Shown here piece by piece: positions 39,855-50,465 of a DNA stretch of 64,000 nt (positions are counted from its first letter, which is position 1; each line of letters begins with the position of its first letter). The notes under the pieces were generated by a model. The model searched no databases, had not been told where the DNA came from, and saw nothing but the letters and a program-made list of their open reading frames with translations. The position numbers and the translations under genes were made by a program. The stretch is taken from assembly GCF_019443425.1 (NCBI RefSeq), contig NZ_CP080382.1, positions 2,480,001 through 2,544,000 of the forward strand, given 5' to 3'. Origin of the DNA: Arthrobacter sp. PAMC25284 (lineage in GTDB: Bacteria; Actinomycetota; Actinomycetes; Actinomycetales; Micrococcaceae).

Positions 39855-39889
39855 TTGTTGAACAATCCCTTGCGTAGATTGTTCAACAG
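39855..39889. promoter_or_regulatory. Paired GntR-type operators of the oxoprolinase cluster
   Basis: TTGTTGAACAA (39855-39865) and TTGTTCAACAG (39879-39889), 24 bases apart. The second lies inside a possible promoter (TTGCGT 39870-39875, TACAGT 39894-39899). The same palindrome precedes pxpA at 47700. Confidence 0.6.
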
Positions 39890-39949
39890 TCTGTACAGTT
39901 GCGGGAAACACCCGTTGTGACGCCAGTCACCGAAACTGTTGGGACCCCC

Positions 39950-41167
39950 ATGGAAACCACCACCGTCAAGGCCGCCCTCAAGCCGGCCGCCCGGCGATCC
40001 GCCCTGCTGGGCGCCATGTTCCTTATGGCCACCAGCGCCATCGGCCCGGGGTTCATCACCCAGACGACGGCGTTCACCGTCCAGCTCGGCGCTGCCTTTG
40101 CCTTCGCGATCCTGGTCTCGATCCTGGTCGATATCGCCATCCAGACCAATGTCTGGCGCATCATTGGCGTCTCCGGCCTACGGGCCCAGGAGCTCGGCAA
40201 CAAGGTCCTCCCCGGGGTCGGCTGGTTCCTGGCGGGGCTGGTGTTCCTCGGCGGCATCGTCTTCAACATCGGCAACATCGGAGGCACCGGCCTCGGCACC
40301 AACGCCATGATGGGTGTGGATCCGAAAATCGGCGGTGCGGTGTCCGCCGTCGTGGCAATCCTGATCTTCCTCAGCAAGCGCGCCGGCGTGGCACTGGACC
40401 GGATCGTGGTGATCCTCGGGGCGCTGATGATCCTCATGACGCTCTATGTGGCCATCGTGTCCGCCCCGCCGCTGGGCGAGGCACTTAAGAACACGATCAT
40501 GCCGGAGAAGGTCGACTTCCTGATCATCACCACCCTGATCGGCGGCACGATCGGCGGGTACATCACGTACGCCGGCGCGCACCGGATGCTGGATACCGGC
40601 GTCACCGGCGTGGAAAACGTCAAGCAGATCACGCAAAGCTCCATCGTGGGCATCCTGGTCACCTGCGTTATGCGCATCCTGCTGTTCCTGGCCATCTTCG
40701 GCGTCGTCGCCGGCGGCGTGACCCTGACCGGCAACAACCTGGCCGCCTCCGCGTTCCAGGCCGCAGCCGGCGATATCGGCATGCGGGTCTTCGGCGTCAT
40801 CCTGTGGGCCGCCTCCATCACCTCCGTGATCGGCGCGGCGTACACTTCCGTGTCCTTCGTGACCAAGTCCACCACCACGGACCGCACCCGGAACCTGATC
40901 ACCGTCGGCTTCATCGCGTTCTGCACCGTGGCGTACGTCCTGATCGGCCAGGCCCCGCAGCAGCTCCTCATCTTCGCGGGCGCCTTCAACGGCCTGATCC
41001 TCCCTGTCGGCTTCGGGGTGCTGCTCTGGGTGGCCTGGCGCCGACGGGACCTCATGCAGGGCTACGTCTATCCCAAGGGCCTGCTCGTCATTGGCGTGGT
41101 GGCGTGGCTGCTGACCCTGTTCCTGGGCTACAGCTCAGTCACGACCCTGGGCAAACTGTGGGCGTAA
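39950..41167 (+). CDS. NRAMP-like transporter of the oxoprolinase cluster
   Basis: A 405-residue membrane protein with about eleven segments, homologous to NRAMP divalent-cation transporters and to YcsG of the B. subtilis oxoprolinase locus. [24 protein letters not shown] replaces the classical metal-binding helix, so the cargo may not be a metal; 5-oxoproline or a related amino acid is plausible. ATG at 39950 is used; an upstream GTG in frame is possible. Preceded by the paired operators, so controlled by the local GntR. Confidence 0.85.
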   Translation: METTTVKAALKPAARRSALLGAMFLMATSAIGPGFITQTTAFTVQLGAAFAFAILVSILVDIAIQTNVWRIIGVSGLRAQELGNKVLPGVGWFLAGLVFLGGIVFNIGNIGGTGLGTNAMMGVDPKIGGAVSAVVAILIFLSKRAGVALDRIVVILGALMILMTLYVAIVSAPPLGEALKNTIMPEKVDFLIITTLIGGTIGGYITYAGAHRMLDTGVTGVENVKQITQSSIVGILVTCVMRILLFLAIFGVVAGGVTLTGNNLAASAFQAAAGDIGMRVFGVILWAASITSVIGAAYTSVSFVTKSTTTDRTRNLITVGFIAFCTVAYVLIGQAPQQLLIFAGAFNGLILPVGFGVLLWVAWRRRDLMQGYVYPKGLLVIGVVAWLLTLFLGYSSVTTLGKLWA

Positions 41168-41187
41168 CACCGGCCGCGATCGCCGGC

Positions 41188-41994
41188 ATGCCGACACCCG
41201 CCGGCCGACCCGTGGACCCTTCGAGTCTGCTCCCGGCCGAGGCACGGGCCCTGTTCCGCTCCGGCCTCGTAACCCCGACCTCGGGCTGGAGCAGCGGCTA
41301 CGCGCAGGCCAACCTGATCATCGTCCCCAAGGCGCAGGCGTTCGACGTTCTCCTCTTCGCGCAGCGCAATCCCAAGCCCTGCCCGGTGCTGGGGGTGCTC
41401 GACGCCGGCGAAACCTCCGGTGCGCTGCTCGCCGGAGGGGACATCCGAACCGACGTACCCAAGTACGTGGTGTATCAGGATGGCCGGAAAGTCGACGAAC
41501 CAACTGACATCACCGATCACTGGCGCGATGACCTGGTGACGTTCATTGTGGGTTGCAGCTTCACTTTCGAATCCGCCCTCCAGGCCAATGGCATCCACGT
41601 GGCCCACATCGACCAGGGCGTGAATGTGCCCATGTACCAAACGTCCGTCCGCTGTGAGCCGGCCGGCGAGATGGCCGGGCCCCTGGTGGTCTCGATGCGA
41701 CCGATTCCGGCCTCCCAGGTGGCCGACGCCGTCCGCGTCACGTCCCGCTACCCGGCGGTGCACGGCGCCCCGGTCCATGTGGGCAACCCGGCCGAGCTGG
41801 GCATCGCGGACCTGGGCCGGCCGGACTTCGGCGACCCGGTCCGCATCCCCGAGGGGCACGTTCCGGTCTTCTGGGCGTGCGGGGTGACGCCGCAGGCGGC
41901 CGTTATGGAGTCCCGTCCCGCGCTGGCCATTGCCCACGCCCCGGGGCACATGCTCATCACGGACGCCCGGGATTCGGCTTACCAGGTGCCGTAG
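41188..41994 (+). CDS. DUF1445 / putative hydro-lyase family protein
   Basis: A 268-residue protein of the YcsI family, related to D-glutamate cyclases and often found with 5-oxoprolinase genes. Family text: [61 protein letters not shown] and [14 protein letters not shown]. It probably makes or consumes 5-oxoproline from D-glutamate (inference from homologues). An in-frame GTG at 41158 overlapping the transporter is an alternative start. Co-transcribed with the NRAMP-like gene. Confidence 0.87.
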   Translation: MPTPAGRPVDPSSLLPAEARALFRSGLVTPTSGWSSGYAQANLIIVPKAQAFDVLLFAQRNPKPCPVLGVLDAGETSGALLAGGDIRTDVPKYVVYQDGRKVDEPTDITDHWRDDLVTFIVGCSFTFESALQANGIHVAHIDQGVNVPMYQTSVRCEPAGEMAGPLVVSMRPIPASQVADAVRVTSRYPAVHGAPVHVGNPAELGIADLGRPDFGDPVRIPEGHVPVFWACGVTPQAAVMESRPALAIAHAPGHMLITDARDSAYQVP

Positions 41995-42126
41995 GGGCCC
42001 GCGAACCGTTTCGGGCAGACCACGCCCGATTTTCGGCGCGGCATCAGGCGGTTTCACCTCGGGATAACCTCCGACCTCGGCTGACCCAGCCACTCGCGCA
42101 CCGACGGCCCATGAAAGGATTCACTT

Positions 42127-42606
42127 ATGACTAGCGATAATGATGCCGCCAACCTTCCGGCGATAACGGACTCACCCGGCATGGACGCCTCGCCCGAAGC
42201 CAGCCGCAGGTGGAACCACATAGGGGCCATCATTGTCGATGCCACGCTGCAGCGCCGGCAAAATTACAATGAGACCGTCAAGCCGCGCGTTCTCGCCCTG
42301 GTTGCCGAATGGCCGGATGCCGCCACGACCAGTGGATTCCGGCAGCGGCTCGATACGGGGAAGCTCTCGGGGGTCATCGACTGGCCGTCACCTGGCCGAC
42401 TCGCCCAAGTGGACGACATCACCCGCGTGTTAGAGCGCCAAGGCATCGAAACGGTTATGGAACTCCGAAGCACGCTCGATGACCACGCGACGAGAGCCGT
42501 TCTACGGGAGGCCCTCGCCACCGTGCGGCATGTCAGTCCCAAAACACTGGATTACATTGACGTCCTGAGTAGAATCTCCACGGGTCAGTCCGTCGACGGA
42601 GAGTGA
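42127..42606 (+). CDS. Hypothetical protein (159 aa)
   Basis: Not recognised. Soluble, no membrane segment. The N-terminal 30 residues are polar and probably disordered; the rest looks helical (RRQNYNETVKPRVLALVAEW, DDITRVLERQGIETVMELRS, VSPKTLDYIDVLSRISTG). AAAGGA lies 6 bases before the ATG. Base composition is a little less GC-rich than the neighbours and it is convergent with the GntR gene, so it may be an insertion into the oxoprolinase cluster. Confidence 0.7.
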   Translation: MTSDNDAANLPAITDSPGMDASPEASRRWNHIGAIIVDATLQRRQNYNETVKPRVLALVAEWPDAATTSGFRQRLDTGKLSGVIDWPSPGRLAQVDDITRVLERQGIETVMELRSTLDDHATRAVLREALATVRHVSPKTLDYIDVLSRISTGQSVDGE

Positions 42607-42702
42607 TCCAAGGGGCAGTCCGGCCGCATCAGAGGACGAGGTGACCAGCAGGAAAACAGCCTAAACCCGGTGACAGGTTCACTGAGGCACCTCTCACCCC
42701 CG

Positions 42703-43387
42703 CTACACAGCCCCGATATGCTCCAGCAGCTCCAGCTCGGCGGCGTCCAGATAACGGCGCAGTTCCGCCGCGGGCCTCGTCCCGGCGGCCGGCCCGCAGC
42801 TGCGCCACGAGGGCAGCGTTGCGTTCCACGTAGTGGCTGTGGAAATCCGGCGTTGTGGCCAGAGCGTGGAAGACCAGCCGCATCTGGGCGAGGACCTTTT
42901 CCATGAGTTCGGCCACCGAGGCACTGCCGGAGAGATCAACCAGGGCCTTGTGCAGGTCCTGATTGGCGTCCGCCATGTCCCGGACGGACCCGGCCGCCAA
43001 GGCGGTGCGGGCGCGGTCAATAATGGCGTCCAGCGCATCGAGGGCCTCGGGCGGCAACTCCCCCCACAGCACAGCGGCGGGCTCGATCAGGCGGCGGACC
43101 CGGTAGATTTCCCGGACGTCCTCGGCCTGGGGTGCGGCCACAAACACGCCGCGGTTCGGGATGCGCTGCACCACGGATTCCCCGGACAGGACCGTGAACG
43201 CCTCCCGCAGGGTGTTGCGGGAGACGCCGAGCGCCTCGGAGAGTTTCTGCTCGGAAAGTTTCGTGCCGGGCGCCAACTGGCCCGCCGAGATGCGTGACCG
43301 GAGCAGCCCGGCCACCCAGGAGACGGTGTGGGCGTGGGTGGCCTGGACCTCGGAAGAGATCCCTTCAAGCGCGGCGTTCATCGGCAT
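42703..43387 (-). CDS. GntR-family (FCD type) regulator of the oxoprolinase cluster, frameshifted
   Basis: A regulator with a winged helix (KLSEQKLSEALGVSRNTLREAFTVLSGESVV) and an FCD effector domain (VRRLIEPAAVLWG, ANQDLHKALVDLSGSASVAELME). One extra base at 42772-42774 throws off the last 25 residues; removal gives DEAAAELRRYLDAAELELLEHIG and 227 residues. The start is ATG at 43387 with GGAAG upstream; the longer open frame is ignored. It is upstream-proximal to accC, pxpBC and pxpA on the same strand and probably binds TTGTT-N-AACAA. Confidence 0.88.
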
Positions 43388-43473
43388 GGCTTCCAATCTA
43401 CAGACATCCCGCCCGCTCCCGGCGCGCGGGACGCCGCAGCCAGCAACATAGCGGCAGAACCGATGTCGGGTGT

Positions 43474-45207
43474 TTAGGCGATCGTCGCCAGAATGTCCCC
43501 ACGTCCAACGGCGGCACCGGGCACCTGGGCACCGCGCTGCACTGTTCCGTTCCGGTGGGCAGCCACGGTGGTCTCCATTTTCATGGCCTCCAGGATCGCG
43601 ACCGGCTCCCCGGCCTGCACCGTGTCGCCGTCGTCGACGAGCCATTTCACAAGCGACCCGGCCATCGGCGAGGACAGTCCGGCGTCGTCCACCGGACCAA
43701 CTGCCGCCAGCGAACCGGCCCCGTGGCCGCCGCCGCCCATCAGCGCCTCAAACAGCCGCACCGGCAGACCCAGCTGAACCGCTTTTCCGTCGAGCTCCAC
43801 CGTGATCGTGGTCCGGGCGGCATCCGGTGCCGTGCGGGCGATCTCCGGGGACGCGGCGAGCGGTTCGGCGAAGTCGTTCTCGATCCAGGTGGTGTGCACG
43901 CCGAGGCGATCCTCGGCCGTGAAATCGGGGTGACGCACGACCGCGCGGTGGAACGGCAGGACGGTGGGCAGGCCGCGGATCTCCATTTCGTCCAGGGCTG
44001 CGCGGGCCCGGCGCAGGGCCTGCGGCCGGTCCTCGCCGTGCACAATCAGCTTGGCCATGAGCGAGTCGTATTCGCCCGGGACGGTGGAACCGGAGCGCAC
44101 GCCGGAATCCACCCTGATCCCGGGGCCGGTGGGGGCTTCAAAGACCTCCACGGTCCCGGGTCCGGGCAGGAAGCCGCGGGCGGGGTCCTCGGCGTTGAGC
44201 CGGAATTCAATGGCGTGGCCGCGCGGCTCGGGATCGGCGCTCAGGGTGAGCGCTCCCCCGGCCGCGATCCGGAACTGCTCGCGGACCAGGTCCACGCCCG
44301 TGGTCTCCTCCGTCACGGGGTGCTCCACCTGCAGGCGGGTATTGACCTCAAGGAAGGAGATGATGCCGTCCGTCCCCACCAGGTACTCCACCGTTCCAGC
44401 ACCGTGGTAGTTGGCTTCCCGGCAGATGGCCTTGGCCGATTCGTGGATGAGGCTCCGCTGTGCCGGGCTCAGGAACGGCGCCGGAGCCTCCTCCACGAGT
44501 TTCTGGTTGCGGCGCTGCAGCGAGCAGTCGCGGGTGCCCAGCACCACCACGTTGCCGTGGGTGTCCGCCAGGACCTGGGCCTCCACGTGCCTGGGCTGAT
44601 CCAGGAAGCGCTCCACGAAGCATTCGTCGCGGCCGAAGGCGGCCAGGGATTCCCGCACGGCTGATTCGAACGCGTCCTCGATGTCCTCGAGCCGGCGCGC
44701 GACCTTCAGGCCACGCCCGCCGCCGCCGAACGCGGCCTTGATGGCCACGGGCAGTCCGTGCTCCTGTGCGAAGGCCAGGACCTCGCCGGCGTTCTTGACG
44801 GGTCCGTCACTGCCGGGAACCAGCGGCGCACCGGCCCGGACGGCGATTTCGCGGGCCGTGACCTTGTTGCCAAGTTCCCGGATGGATTGCGGCGAGGGCC
44901 CGATCCAGGTCAGCCCGGCGTCCAGCACCGCCTGCGCAAAATCGGCGTTCTCGGACAGGAACCCGTAACCGGGGTGGACGGCGTCGGCCCCGGACCGGCG
45001 CGCGACGTCGATCAGTTTAGCGATGTCCAGGTATGTCTCGGCCCCGGTGGATCCGCCGAGGGCGTGGGCCTCGTCCGCGAACCGCACGTGCAGGGCGTCG
45101 GCGTCGGGGTCCGAGTAGACGGCCACGGACTGCAGTCCCGCGTCGGAACAGGCGCGGGCAATGCGCACGGCGATTTCGCCGCGGTTGGCGATCAGGACTT
45201 TTTTCAT
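43474..45207 (-). CDS. Biotin carboxylase with fused biotin carrier domain
   Basis: A 577-residue acetyl/propionyl-CoA carboxylase alpha-type subunit. ATP-grasp domain: [74 protein letters not shown]. The C-terminal biotinyl domain carries [12 protein letters not shown] with the biotinylated lysine. No carboxyltransferase gene is nearby. It lies between pxpBC (4-base overlap) and the GntR gene, an association seen in other oxoprolinase clusters. It may carboxylate 5-oxoproline or an acyl-CoA; unknown. Confidence 0.93.
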   Translation of the reverse strand: MKKVLIANRGEIAVRIARACSDAGLQSVAVYSDPDADALHVRFADEAHALGGSTGAETYLDIAKLIDVARRSGADAVHPGYGFLSENADFAQAVLDAGLTWIGPSPQSIRELGNKVTAREIAVRAGAPLVPGSDGPVKNAGEVLAFAQEHGLPVAIKAAFGGGGRGLKVARRLEDIEDAFESAVRESLAAFGRDECFVERFLDQPRHVEAQVLADTHGNVVVLGTRDCSLQRRNQKLVEEAPAPFLSPAQRSLIHESAKAICREANYHGAGTVEYLVGTDGIISFLEVNTRLQVEHPVTEETTGVDLVREQFRIAAGGALTLSADPEPRGHAIEFRLNAEDPARGFLPGPGTVEVFEAPTGPGIRVDSGVRSGSTVPGEYDSLMAKLIVHGEDRPQALRRARAALDEMEIRGLPTVLPFHRAVVRHPDFTAEDRLGVHTTWIENDFAEPLAASPEIARTAPDAARTTITVELDGKAVQLGLPVRLFEALMGGGGHGAGSLAAVGPVDDAGLSSPMAGSLVKWLVDDGDTVQAGEPVAILEAMKMETTVAAHRNGTVQRGAQVPGAAVGRGDILATIA

Positions 45208-46893
45208 GGCGTGGTTCCTTCGGAAGCTGTGCCGCCGGTGGCGGGTTCAAGGCGTGCGGAGTTTTCCTGCGGAGCGGCCGGCACCGGCTGCAACGTCTCG
45301 GCGTCGACGATGTGGAAGCGCACCCGGTGCCCGGGTGGCAGTTGGGCCGCCACCGGAAGATCTTCGGGCACGACGACGGCGATCACCGGATAGCCGCCGG
45401 TCACCGGGTGGTCGTTCAGGAACAGGACGGGGTGTCCGTTGGGCGGGACCTGCAGCGCTCCCGCGACGGCTCCTTCGCTGGGGAGTTCGCCGGTCCGGCT
45501 GCGTTCCAGGGCCGCGGCCGGGCAGTTCTCCGCCGCGGCGGGCGCCAGCCGGACACCGATCCGGTTGGACTGTGCCGTCACGGCCCAGTCCTGACCGGTC
45601 AGAGTCTGAAGCGCGTCAGCACTGAACCAGTCATCCCGGGGTCCCAGGGTCACCCGCAGTGCAGCGGCGCCGGGCCCTGACCGCAGCGTTGATTCTTCCG
45701 CGGCGCCCACCGGCTGCAAACCGGCGGCGGCGGCCACCGGCAGGACGGTTCCGGCAGCCAGTGGTGCGGGGCCGATTCCGGACATCGAATCAGTCGACCG
45801 GCTCCCCAGCACCGGCGCAACGCCAAGCCCCCCGCGGACGCCAAGGTAACTGCGGACCCCCGCGGTCGGCGTGTCCAGGCTCAGCGACTCGCCATCGAGC
45901 AACGCAAACGGGGCGCCCATTGCCGGGCGGAGCCGGAGGGTGCCGCTGGCGTCGCGGATCTCCAGGGCCACCGTGGCGCCCGCGACGGCCACCACGTGGT
46001 CACCGTGCGCCCGGACGGCGAGGCCGCCCAGGAGGTTTTCGACGACGGCGGCACCGGGTGCGTTGCCGACCAGCCGGTTGGCCTGCCGGGCAGATTGCGT
46101 GTCCGCGGCCCCGGCGGCGGACACGCCGAGATCTCCGAAGCCGGGGCGGCCGAGATCCTGCACGAGAGCCTGCAGCCCGGGAGCCGTGACCACGAGTGCG
46201 GACCGAAGCGGGGAAGCCTGGGAAGCGGCATCCACAACGGCTGGCCGCTTACCCTTGGGGGCTACGCCAATTACCTCGCGGACGGCCCGGTAGCGGACGG
46301 TATCGCCAGGGCGCACCAGCGCGGGCGACTCGCGCTCAAGGTCCCACAGCACCGCCGCCGTGCGCCCGATCAGCTGCCAGCCGCCAGGCGACTGCCGCGG
46401 ATACACGGCAGAGAACGCTCCGCCCAGAGCCACCGCCCCGGCCGGGACGGCGGTCCGCGGCGACGTCCTGCGCGGCACTTCAAGGCGCTTGTCCTCTCCC
46501 ACGAGGTAGGTGAAGCCCGGGGCGAAGCCGCCGAATGCGGCCGTCCACACCTGATCGGTATGCGCCGCCACGACGCCGTCGGCTCCAAGGCCGGTGAGCT
46601 GACCCACCTCGGCGAGGTCCTCGCCGTCGTACACCACCTCAATGGTGACTTCCCGCCCGTCCGTACGGTGCAGTCCGTCCAGCTCCAACTGCCCGACGGC
46701 GGTGTGCCCGGCCACAGCCTGCGCCCGGCTGTTGAACTTCACCAGCAGCGTGGCGGCGGCGGCGACGGCGTCCAGTTGCCCGGGGAAAGGTTCGGCGACC
46801 AGGCGCTGGTGCAGGGCCAGCACGGACGCCAGATCCGTCAGCTCCACGAGCCAGGGCCCGGGGGCCGGCCCAGCGGATGCCGGTGATGCTCAT
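45204..46893 (-). CDS. pxpBC: Fused 5-oxoprolinase subunits B and C, frameshifted near start
   Basis: PxpB (KipI-like, about 1-215) joined to PxpC (KipA-like, about 225-540) in one chain. PxpB marks: [13 protein letters not shown] and [11 protein letters not shown]. PxpC marks: [24 protein letters not shown] in pieces, NRIGVRL, and [18 protein letters not shown]. With PxpA it forms the ATP-dependent prokaryotic 5-oxoprolinase. The ATG at 46893 overlaps the pxpA stop (ATGA). One extra base in the GGGCCCGGGGG run at 46854-46866 shifts the frame after 14-16 codons; removal gives 562 residues. Confidence 0.9.
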
Positions 46894-47648
46894 GCAAAGC
46901 TCCGGACGGTGACGCCGGCAGCTTCGAGGCCGGCGCGGACGGCGGCCGCCATGGCCACGGCGCCCGGGGTGTCCCCGTGCACGCAGATGGAGTCGGCCCG
47001 GATGTTCAGCACGGAACCGTCCCTGGCCACGATCTTTCCTTCGCTGGCGAGCCGGACCATGTTTTTGGTGATGAGCGCGGTGTCGTGCAGGACGGCGCCG
47101 TCTTCGCGGCGGGAGACCAGGGTGCCGTCGGGGTTGTAGGCGCGGTCGGCGAAGGCTTCGGACAGTACCCGCAGCCCCCTCGCTTCGGCCTTGTTCCCTG
47201 CTACGGCGCCGGGCAGGAGCAGCAGCGGCAGTCCCGGGCTGAAGGCGTGCACGGCATCCACCACGGCCTGCGCATGGACCTCATGATGGACGATGGCGTT
47301 ATAGAGCGCGCCATGCGGCTTGACGTACTTGATCTCGGATCCGGCGGCGCCGGCCAAGGCCTGGAGGGCGCCGAGCTGGTACAGGACGTCATCGGCCAGT
47401 TCCGTCGCGGAGCAGTCGATGAAGCGGCGGCCAAAGCCGGCCAGGTCCCGGTAACCGACATGCGCGCCGATGGTCACACCGGCCGCCACGGCGTCGCGGC
47501 AGGTCTGGGCGATGGTGCTGGGGTCCCCGGCGTGGAACCCGCAGGCCACGTTGGCGCTGGAGACGTGGCGGAAGACGGCCGCGTCGTCACCCATGGTCCA
47601 GCTGCCGAAGGATTCCCCGACGTCGCTGTTCAAATCGATGATGGGCAT
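46890..47648 (-). CDS. pxpA: 5-Oxoprolinase subunit A
   Basis: A 252-residue LamB/YcsF-family protein. [20 protein letters not shown] at the start, [40 protein letters not shown] and [11 protein letters not shown] near the end are all diagnostic. First gene of the pxpA-pxpBC-accC run. GGAG lies about 6 bases before the ATG. An operator copy sits 52 bases upstream. It cleaves 5-oxoproline, a non-enzymatic glutamine/glutamate product, to glutamate together with PxpBC. Confidence 0.96.
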   Translation of the reverse strand: MPIIDLNSDVGESFGSWTMGDDAAVFRHVSSANVACGFHAGDPSTIAQTCRDAVAAGVTIGAHVGYRDLAGFGRRFIDCSATELADDVLYQLGALQALAGAAGSEIKYVKPHGALYNAIVHHEVHAQAVVDAVHAFSPGLPLLLLPGAVAGNKAEARGLRVLSEAFADRAYNPDGTLVSRREDGAVLHDTALITKNMVRLASEGKIVARDGSVLNIRADSICVHGDTPGAVAMAAAVRAGLEAAGVTVRSFA

Positions 47649-47699
47649 GTGATCTCCGCCTCAAGTTGCATGATTTCCATCATGCCCCACAATCACCGA

Positions 47700-47710
47700 T
47701 TGTTCAACAA
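47700..47710. promoter_or_regulatory. GntR-type operator upstream of pxpA
   Basis: TTGTTCAACAA, an 11-base palindrome matching both sites ahead of the NRAMP-like gene. It is 52 bases from the pxpA start. Confidence 0.6.
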
Positions 47711-47729
47711 TTTATTGCGTATCGTCCGT

Positions 47730-48113
47730 TCAGTCCTGGTGCAGCTGGACATAGTTACCGCAGCCGTCGTCCAGCACCGCCGTGGTCCCGCCGGGGCCTG
47801 CGGACGGCTCCGCCTGGAATATCACGCCCTTGCCCGTCAACCGCTTGTACTCGGCCTGGACATCGGTCACTCCGAAGACAATCGCCGGGATTCCGGCGTC
47901 ATGGAGCGCATTCATGTAAGCGGCCCCGATCGGGTTGTCGGTAGGCTCCAGCAACAGCCCGACAGTCCCACCGCCTACCCCCGCGGGGTCCTTGACAATG
48001 AAGAGGTTCTGCTCGGGCATCGCCATGAGGGTATCGAAGCCCAACGCCCCGGTGTAGAACTCGTGGGCTGAGGCCGGGTCCTTGACATGGATGCTGCACA
48101 TTTTCAGTCGCAT
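47730..48113 (-). CDS. Glyoxalase/VOC-superfamily protein
   Basis: A 127-residue protein with two paired beta-alpha-beta-beta-beta units: IHVKDPASAHEFYTGALGFD at the start and AVLDDGCGNYVQLHQD at the end, giving plausible metal ligands His, Glu and Gln. A lyase, dioxygenase or resistance role cannot be told apart. TAGCCT lies 7 bases upstream of the ATG and no ribosome site is seen, so it is probably leaderless. Confidence 0.85.
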   Translation of the reverse strand: MRLKMCSIHVKDPASAHEFYTGALGFDTLMAMPEQNLFIVKDPAGVGGGTVGLLLEPTDNPIGAAYMNALHDAGIPAIVFGVTDVQAEYKRLTGKGVIFQAEPSAGPGGTTAVLDDGCGNYVQLHQD

Positions 48114-48375
48114 GGGCCCTAGGCTACGGCGATCACCTCAGCGTGTCATCAGCGGCTTCTTCGACCTGCCCCCAGCCTCGGAGCAGCCGGGGGCCGGTTA
48201 ATTTCAGACGGGTGCTTCAGTGGCCGGCTGTCAGGTGGGAGCCGGCTGCCGGCCCGCGTTCAGCAGGGCTGCGGCGGGCACGTCCTGCTGGCAGGCGGCA
48301 GCCCCGTCCGATTCGGTAGTTCGTCAGCGTGCTTACTATGCTGGGCTGACAACTCCGCAAAGAAACGAGCATCGT

Positions 48376-50427
48376 ATGACTCCGGCCGCTGCCAGGCGTT
48401 CCCTTCCGTATCCGCTGGGCGTCACGCTGAGGGACGGTGGCGCGAACGTGGCCATTTACTCCCAGAGCGCCGACGCCGTGGAAATCTGCACCTTCGACGG
48501 CGACGGTGCAGAGACCCGCACTGTGTTGCCGGAGCGGACCGGACACGTGTTCCACGGCATGATCCCCGGAATCGAAGTCGGCACCCGGTACGGCATCCGC
48601 GTCGACGGCGCCTGGAATCCCGACGCCGGGTTGCGGCACAACGTCAACAAGCTGCTGTTGGACCCCCACGCCACCGCGATCGAGGGCGGCTATGACTGGA
48701 GCCAGGCTGTCTTTGCCCACGATATGAATAACCCGGCCGAGTTCGACGCCACGGACTCCGCCGCTTCGACGCCCCGCTGCGTGGTCACGGACCCGTCCTT
48801 TGATTGGGACGCGGGTGCCCCCGACGTCGCGCCGCGCACCCCGCTCGCCGAGACTGTGGTCTACGAAGTCCACGTCAAGGGCTTCACGCAGCAGCACCCG
48901 GACGTCCCCGAGGACATCCGCGGAAGTTACGCCGGCCTGGCGCACCCCGCAGCCATCAAGCACCTCACAGACCTTGGCGTGACCGCCGTCGAACTGCTGC
49001 CGGTGCACCAGTTCGTACAGGACAGCCACCTGGAGGAAAAGGGCCTGCGCAACTACTGGGGCTACAACAGCATCGGCTTCTTCGCCCCGCACGGCGACTA
49101 CAGCTCGGCCGGCGACGGCGGCGGCCAGGTCGCGGAGTTCAAAGCCATGGTCAAGGCTCTCCACGCGGCCGGGCTGGAAGTCATCCTCGACGTCGTTTAC
49201 AACCACACCGCCGAGGGCAACCACATGGGCCCGATGCTGTCCTTCAAGGGCATCGACAATGCCGCCTACTACCGCCTGGTGGAGGGGGAGGAGTCCGCGT
49301 ACTTCGATACGACCGGAACGGGCAACAGCCTCAACGTGGGCCACCCGGCGGCACTGGGACTCATCATGGACTCACTGCGCTACTGGGTCACGGAAATGCA
49401 CGTGGATGGCTTCCGCTTCGACCTGGCCACCACACTGACCCGACAGGACGGCAGCGCCGAGCTGCACAGCGCCTTCCTCACCCTGATCCAGCAGGACCCG
49501 GTCCTTGCCCCGGTCAAGATGATCGCCGAGCCCTGGGACACCGCCGGCTACCAGGTGGGCGGGTTCCCGGCCGACTGGTCCGAGTGGAACGGCAAGTTCC
49601 GCGACGACACCCGCGAGTTCTGGCATGGCGGCGAGAACGTGCTCGGCGACTTCGCCCAGCGCTTCCTCGGCAGCCCGGACGTGTACGAAGGCAGCCGCCG
49701 CGCACCGGTGTCCAGCGTCAACTTCATCACCGCGCACGACGGTTTCACCTTGGCAGACCTCACTGCCTACGACGAGAAGCACAACGAAGCGAACGGTGAG
49801 GACAACAACGACGGCGAAAGCGACAACCGCTCGGCCAACCACGGCATTGAGGGCCCCTCCGATGATCCCGCCGTGACCGAGCTCCGCGACCGCCAACGCC
49901 GGAACTTCCTGGCGACCCTGCTCCTGTCCACCGGCGTGCCCATGATTCTGGGCGGCGACGAAATGGGTCGAACCCAGGGCGGGAACAACAACGCGTACTG
50001 CCAGGACGACGAGATTTCCTGGTTTGACTGGAGCAAGGTCGATGCCGGACTCCTGGAGTTCACCACGGAGCTGATCACGCTCCGGCGCGAGAACCCGGCA
50101 CTTCGCCCGGACTGGTTCCGCCACGCACCGGAGGCCGGCAGCGCCGACTCCGTCCGGGTGCTCCGCGCCGACGCCGAGGGCTTCAGCGAAGAGGACTGGA
50201 CGGCAGACCACCGCGCCATCGCGTTCGTTCTGGAGCACGACGGCGCCGACGCCTTCGCCGTGCTGCTCAACGCCGCCGAAAACGGCGTCGAATTCACCGT
50301 CCCGGCAGCCCCGCAGCAGGAGTGGCAGCTTGTGCTCTCGACCGACCCGGGACAGCAGGCGGAGACGCCGGTAAGCACCCTGATCGTGCGTGACCGCTCA
50401 GTAACTGTCCTGCGCTCCCGCGCATAG
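48376..50427 (+). CDS. glgX: Glycogen debranching enzyme (isoamylase type)
   Basis: A 683-residue GH13 hydrolase cutting alpha-1,6 branches in glycogen. N-terminal CBM48-type domain (about 10-100, PYPLGVTLRDGGANVAIYS), then the catalytic barrel: VILDVVYNHTAEGN, the nucleophile in VDGFRFDLATTL, the acid in MIAEPWDTAGYQVG and the third carboxylate in NFITAHDGFTLADL. The C-terminal beta domain ends the protein. The ATG at 48376 is used because the family starts near RSLPYPLG. Stands alone. Confidence 0.95.
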   Translation: MTPAAARRSLPYPLGVTLRDGGANVAIYSQSADAVEICTFDGDGAETRTVLPERTGHVFHGMIPGIEVGTRYGIRVDGAWNPDAGLRHNVNKLLLDPHATAIEGGYDWSQAVFAHDMNNPAEFDATDSAASTPRCVVTDPSFDWDAGAPDVAPRTPLAETVVYEVHVKGFTQQHPDVPEDIRGSYAGLAHPAAIKHLTDLGVTAVELLPVHQFVQDSHLEEKGLRNYWGYNSIGFFAPHGDYSSAGDGGGQVAEFKAMVKALHAAGLEVILDVVYNHTAEGNHMGPMLSFKGIDNAAYYRLVEGEESAYFDTTGTGNSLNVGHPAALGLIMDSLRYWVTEMHVDGFRFDLATTLTRQDGSAELHSAFLTLIQQDPVLAPVKMIAEPWDTAGYQVGGFPADWSEWNGKFRDDTREFWHGGENVLGDFAQRFLGSPDVYEGSRRAPVSSVNFITAHDGFTLADLTAYDEKHNEANGEDNNDGESDNRSANHGIEGPSDDPAVTELRDRQRRNFLATLLLSTGVPMILGGDEMGRTQGGNNNAYCQDDEISWFDWSKVDAGLLEFTTELITLRRENPALRPDWFRHAPEAGSADSVRVLRADAEGFSEEDWTADHRAIAFVLEHDGADAFAVLLNAAENGVEFTVPAAPQQEWQLVLSTDPGQQAETPVSTLIVRDRSVTVLRSRA

Positions 50428-50435
50428 CGGTCGTC

Positions 50436-50465
50436 CCGTGGCGCGGCCGCAAGGCTGCGCCACGG
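50436..50465 (+). terminator. Terminator after glgX
   Basis: Thirteen paired bases (50436-50448 with 50453-50465, one G-U) capped by a GCAA tetraloop, 8 bases after the stop. No T run. Confidence 0.65.

Noticed and set aside
42629..43645. A longer 338-codon version of the GntR gene starting upstream of 43387.
   Set aside because: The first 86 codons are Arg/Gly-rich without homology; ATG 43387 has a good ribosome site and fits the family.
47668..47685. GCATGAT-TTCC-ATCATGC near pxpA shares an 11-base string with the purine-type operator at 33509.
   Set aside because: It lacks the second TTCC/GGAA arm, and pxpA already has a better-supported operator, so chance is likely.
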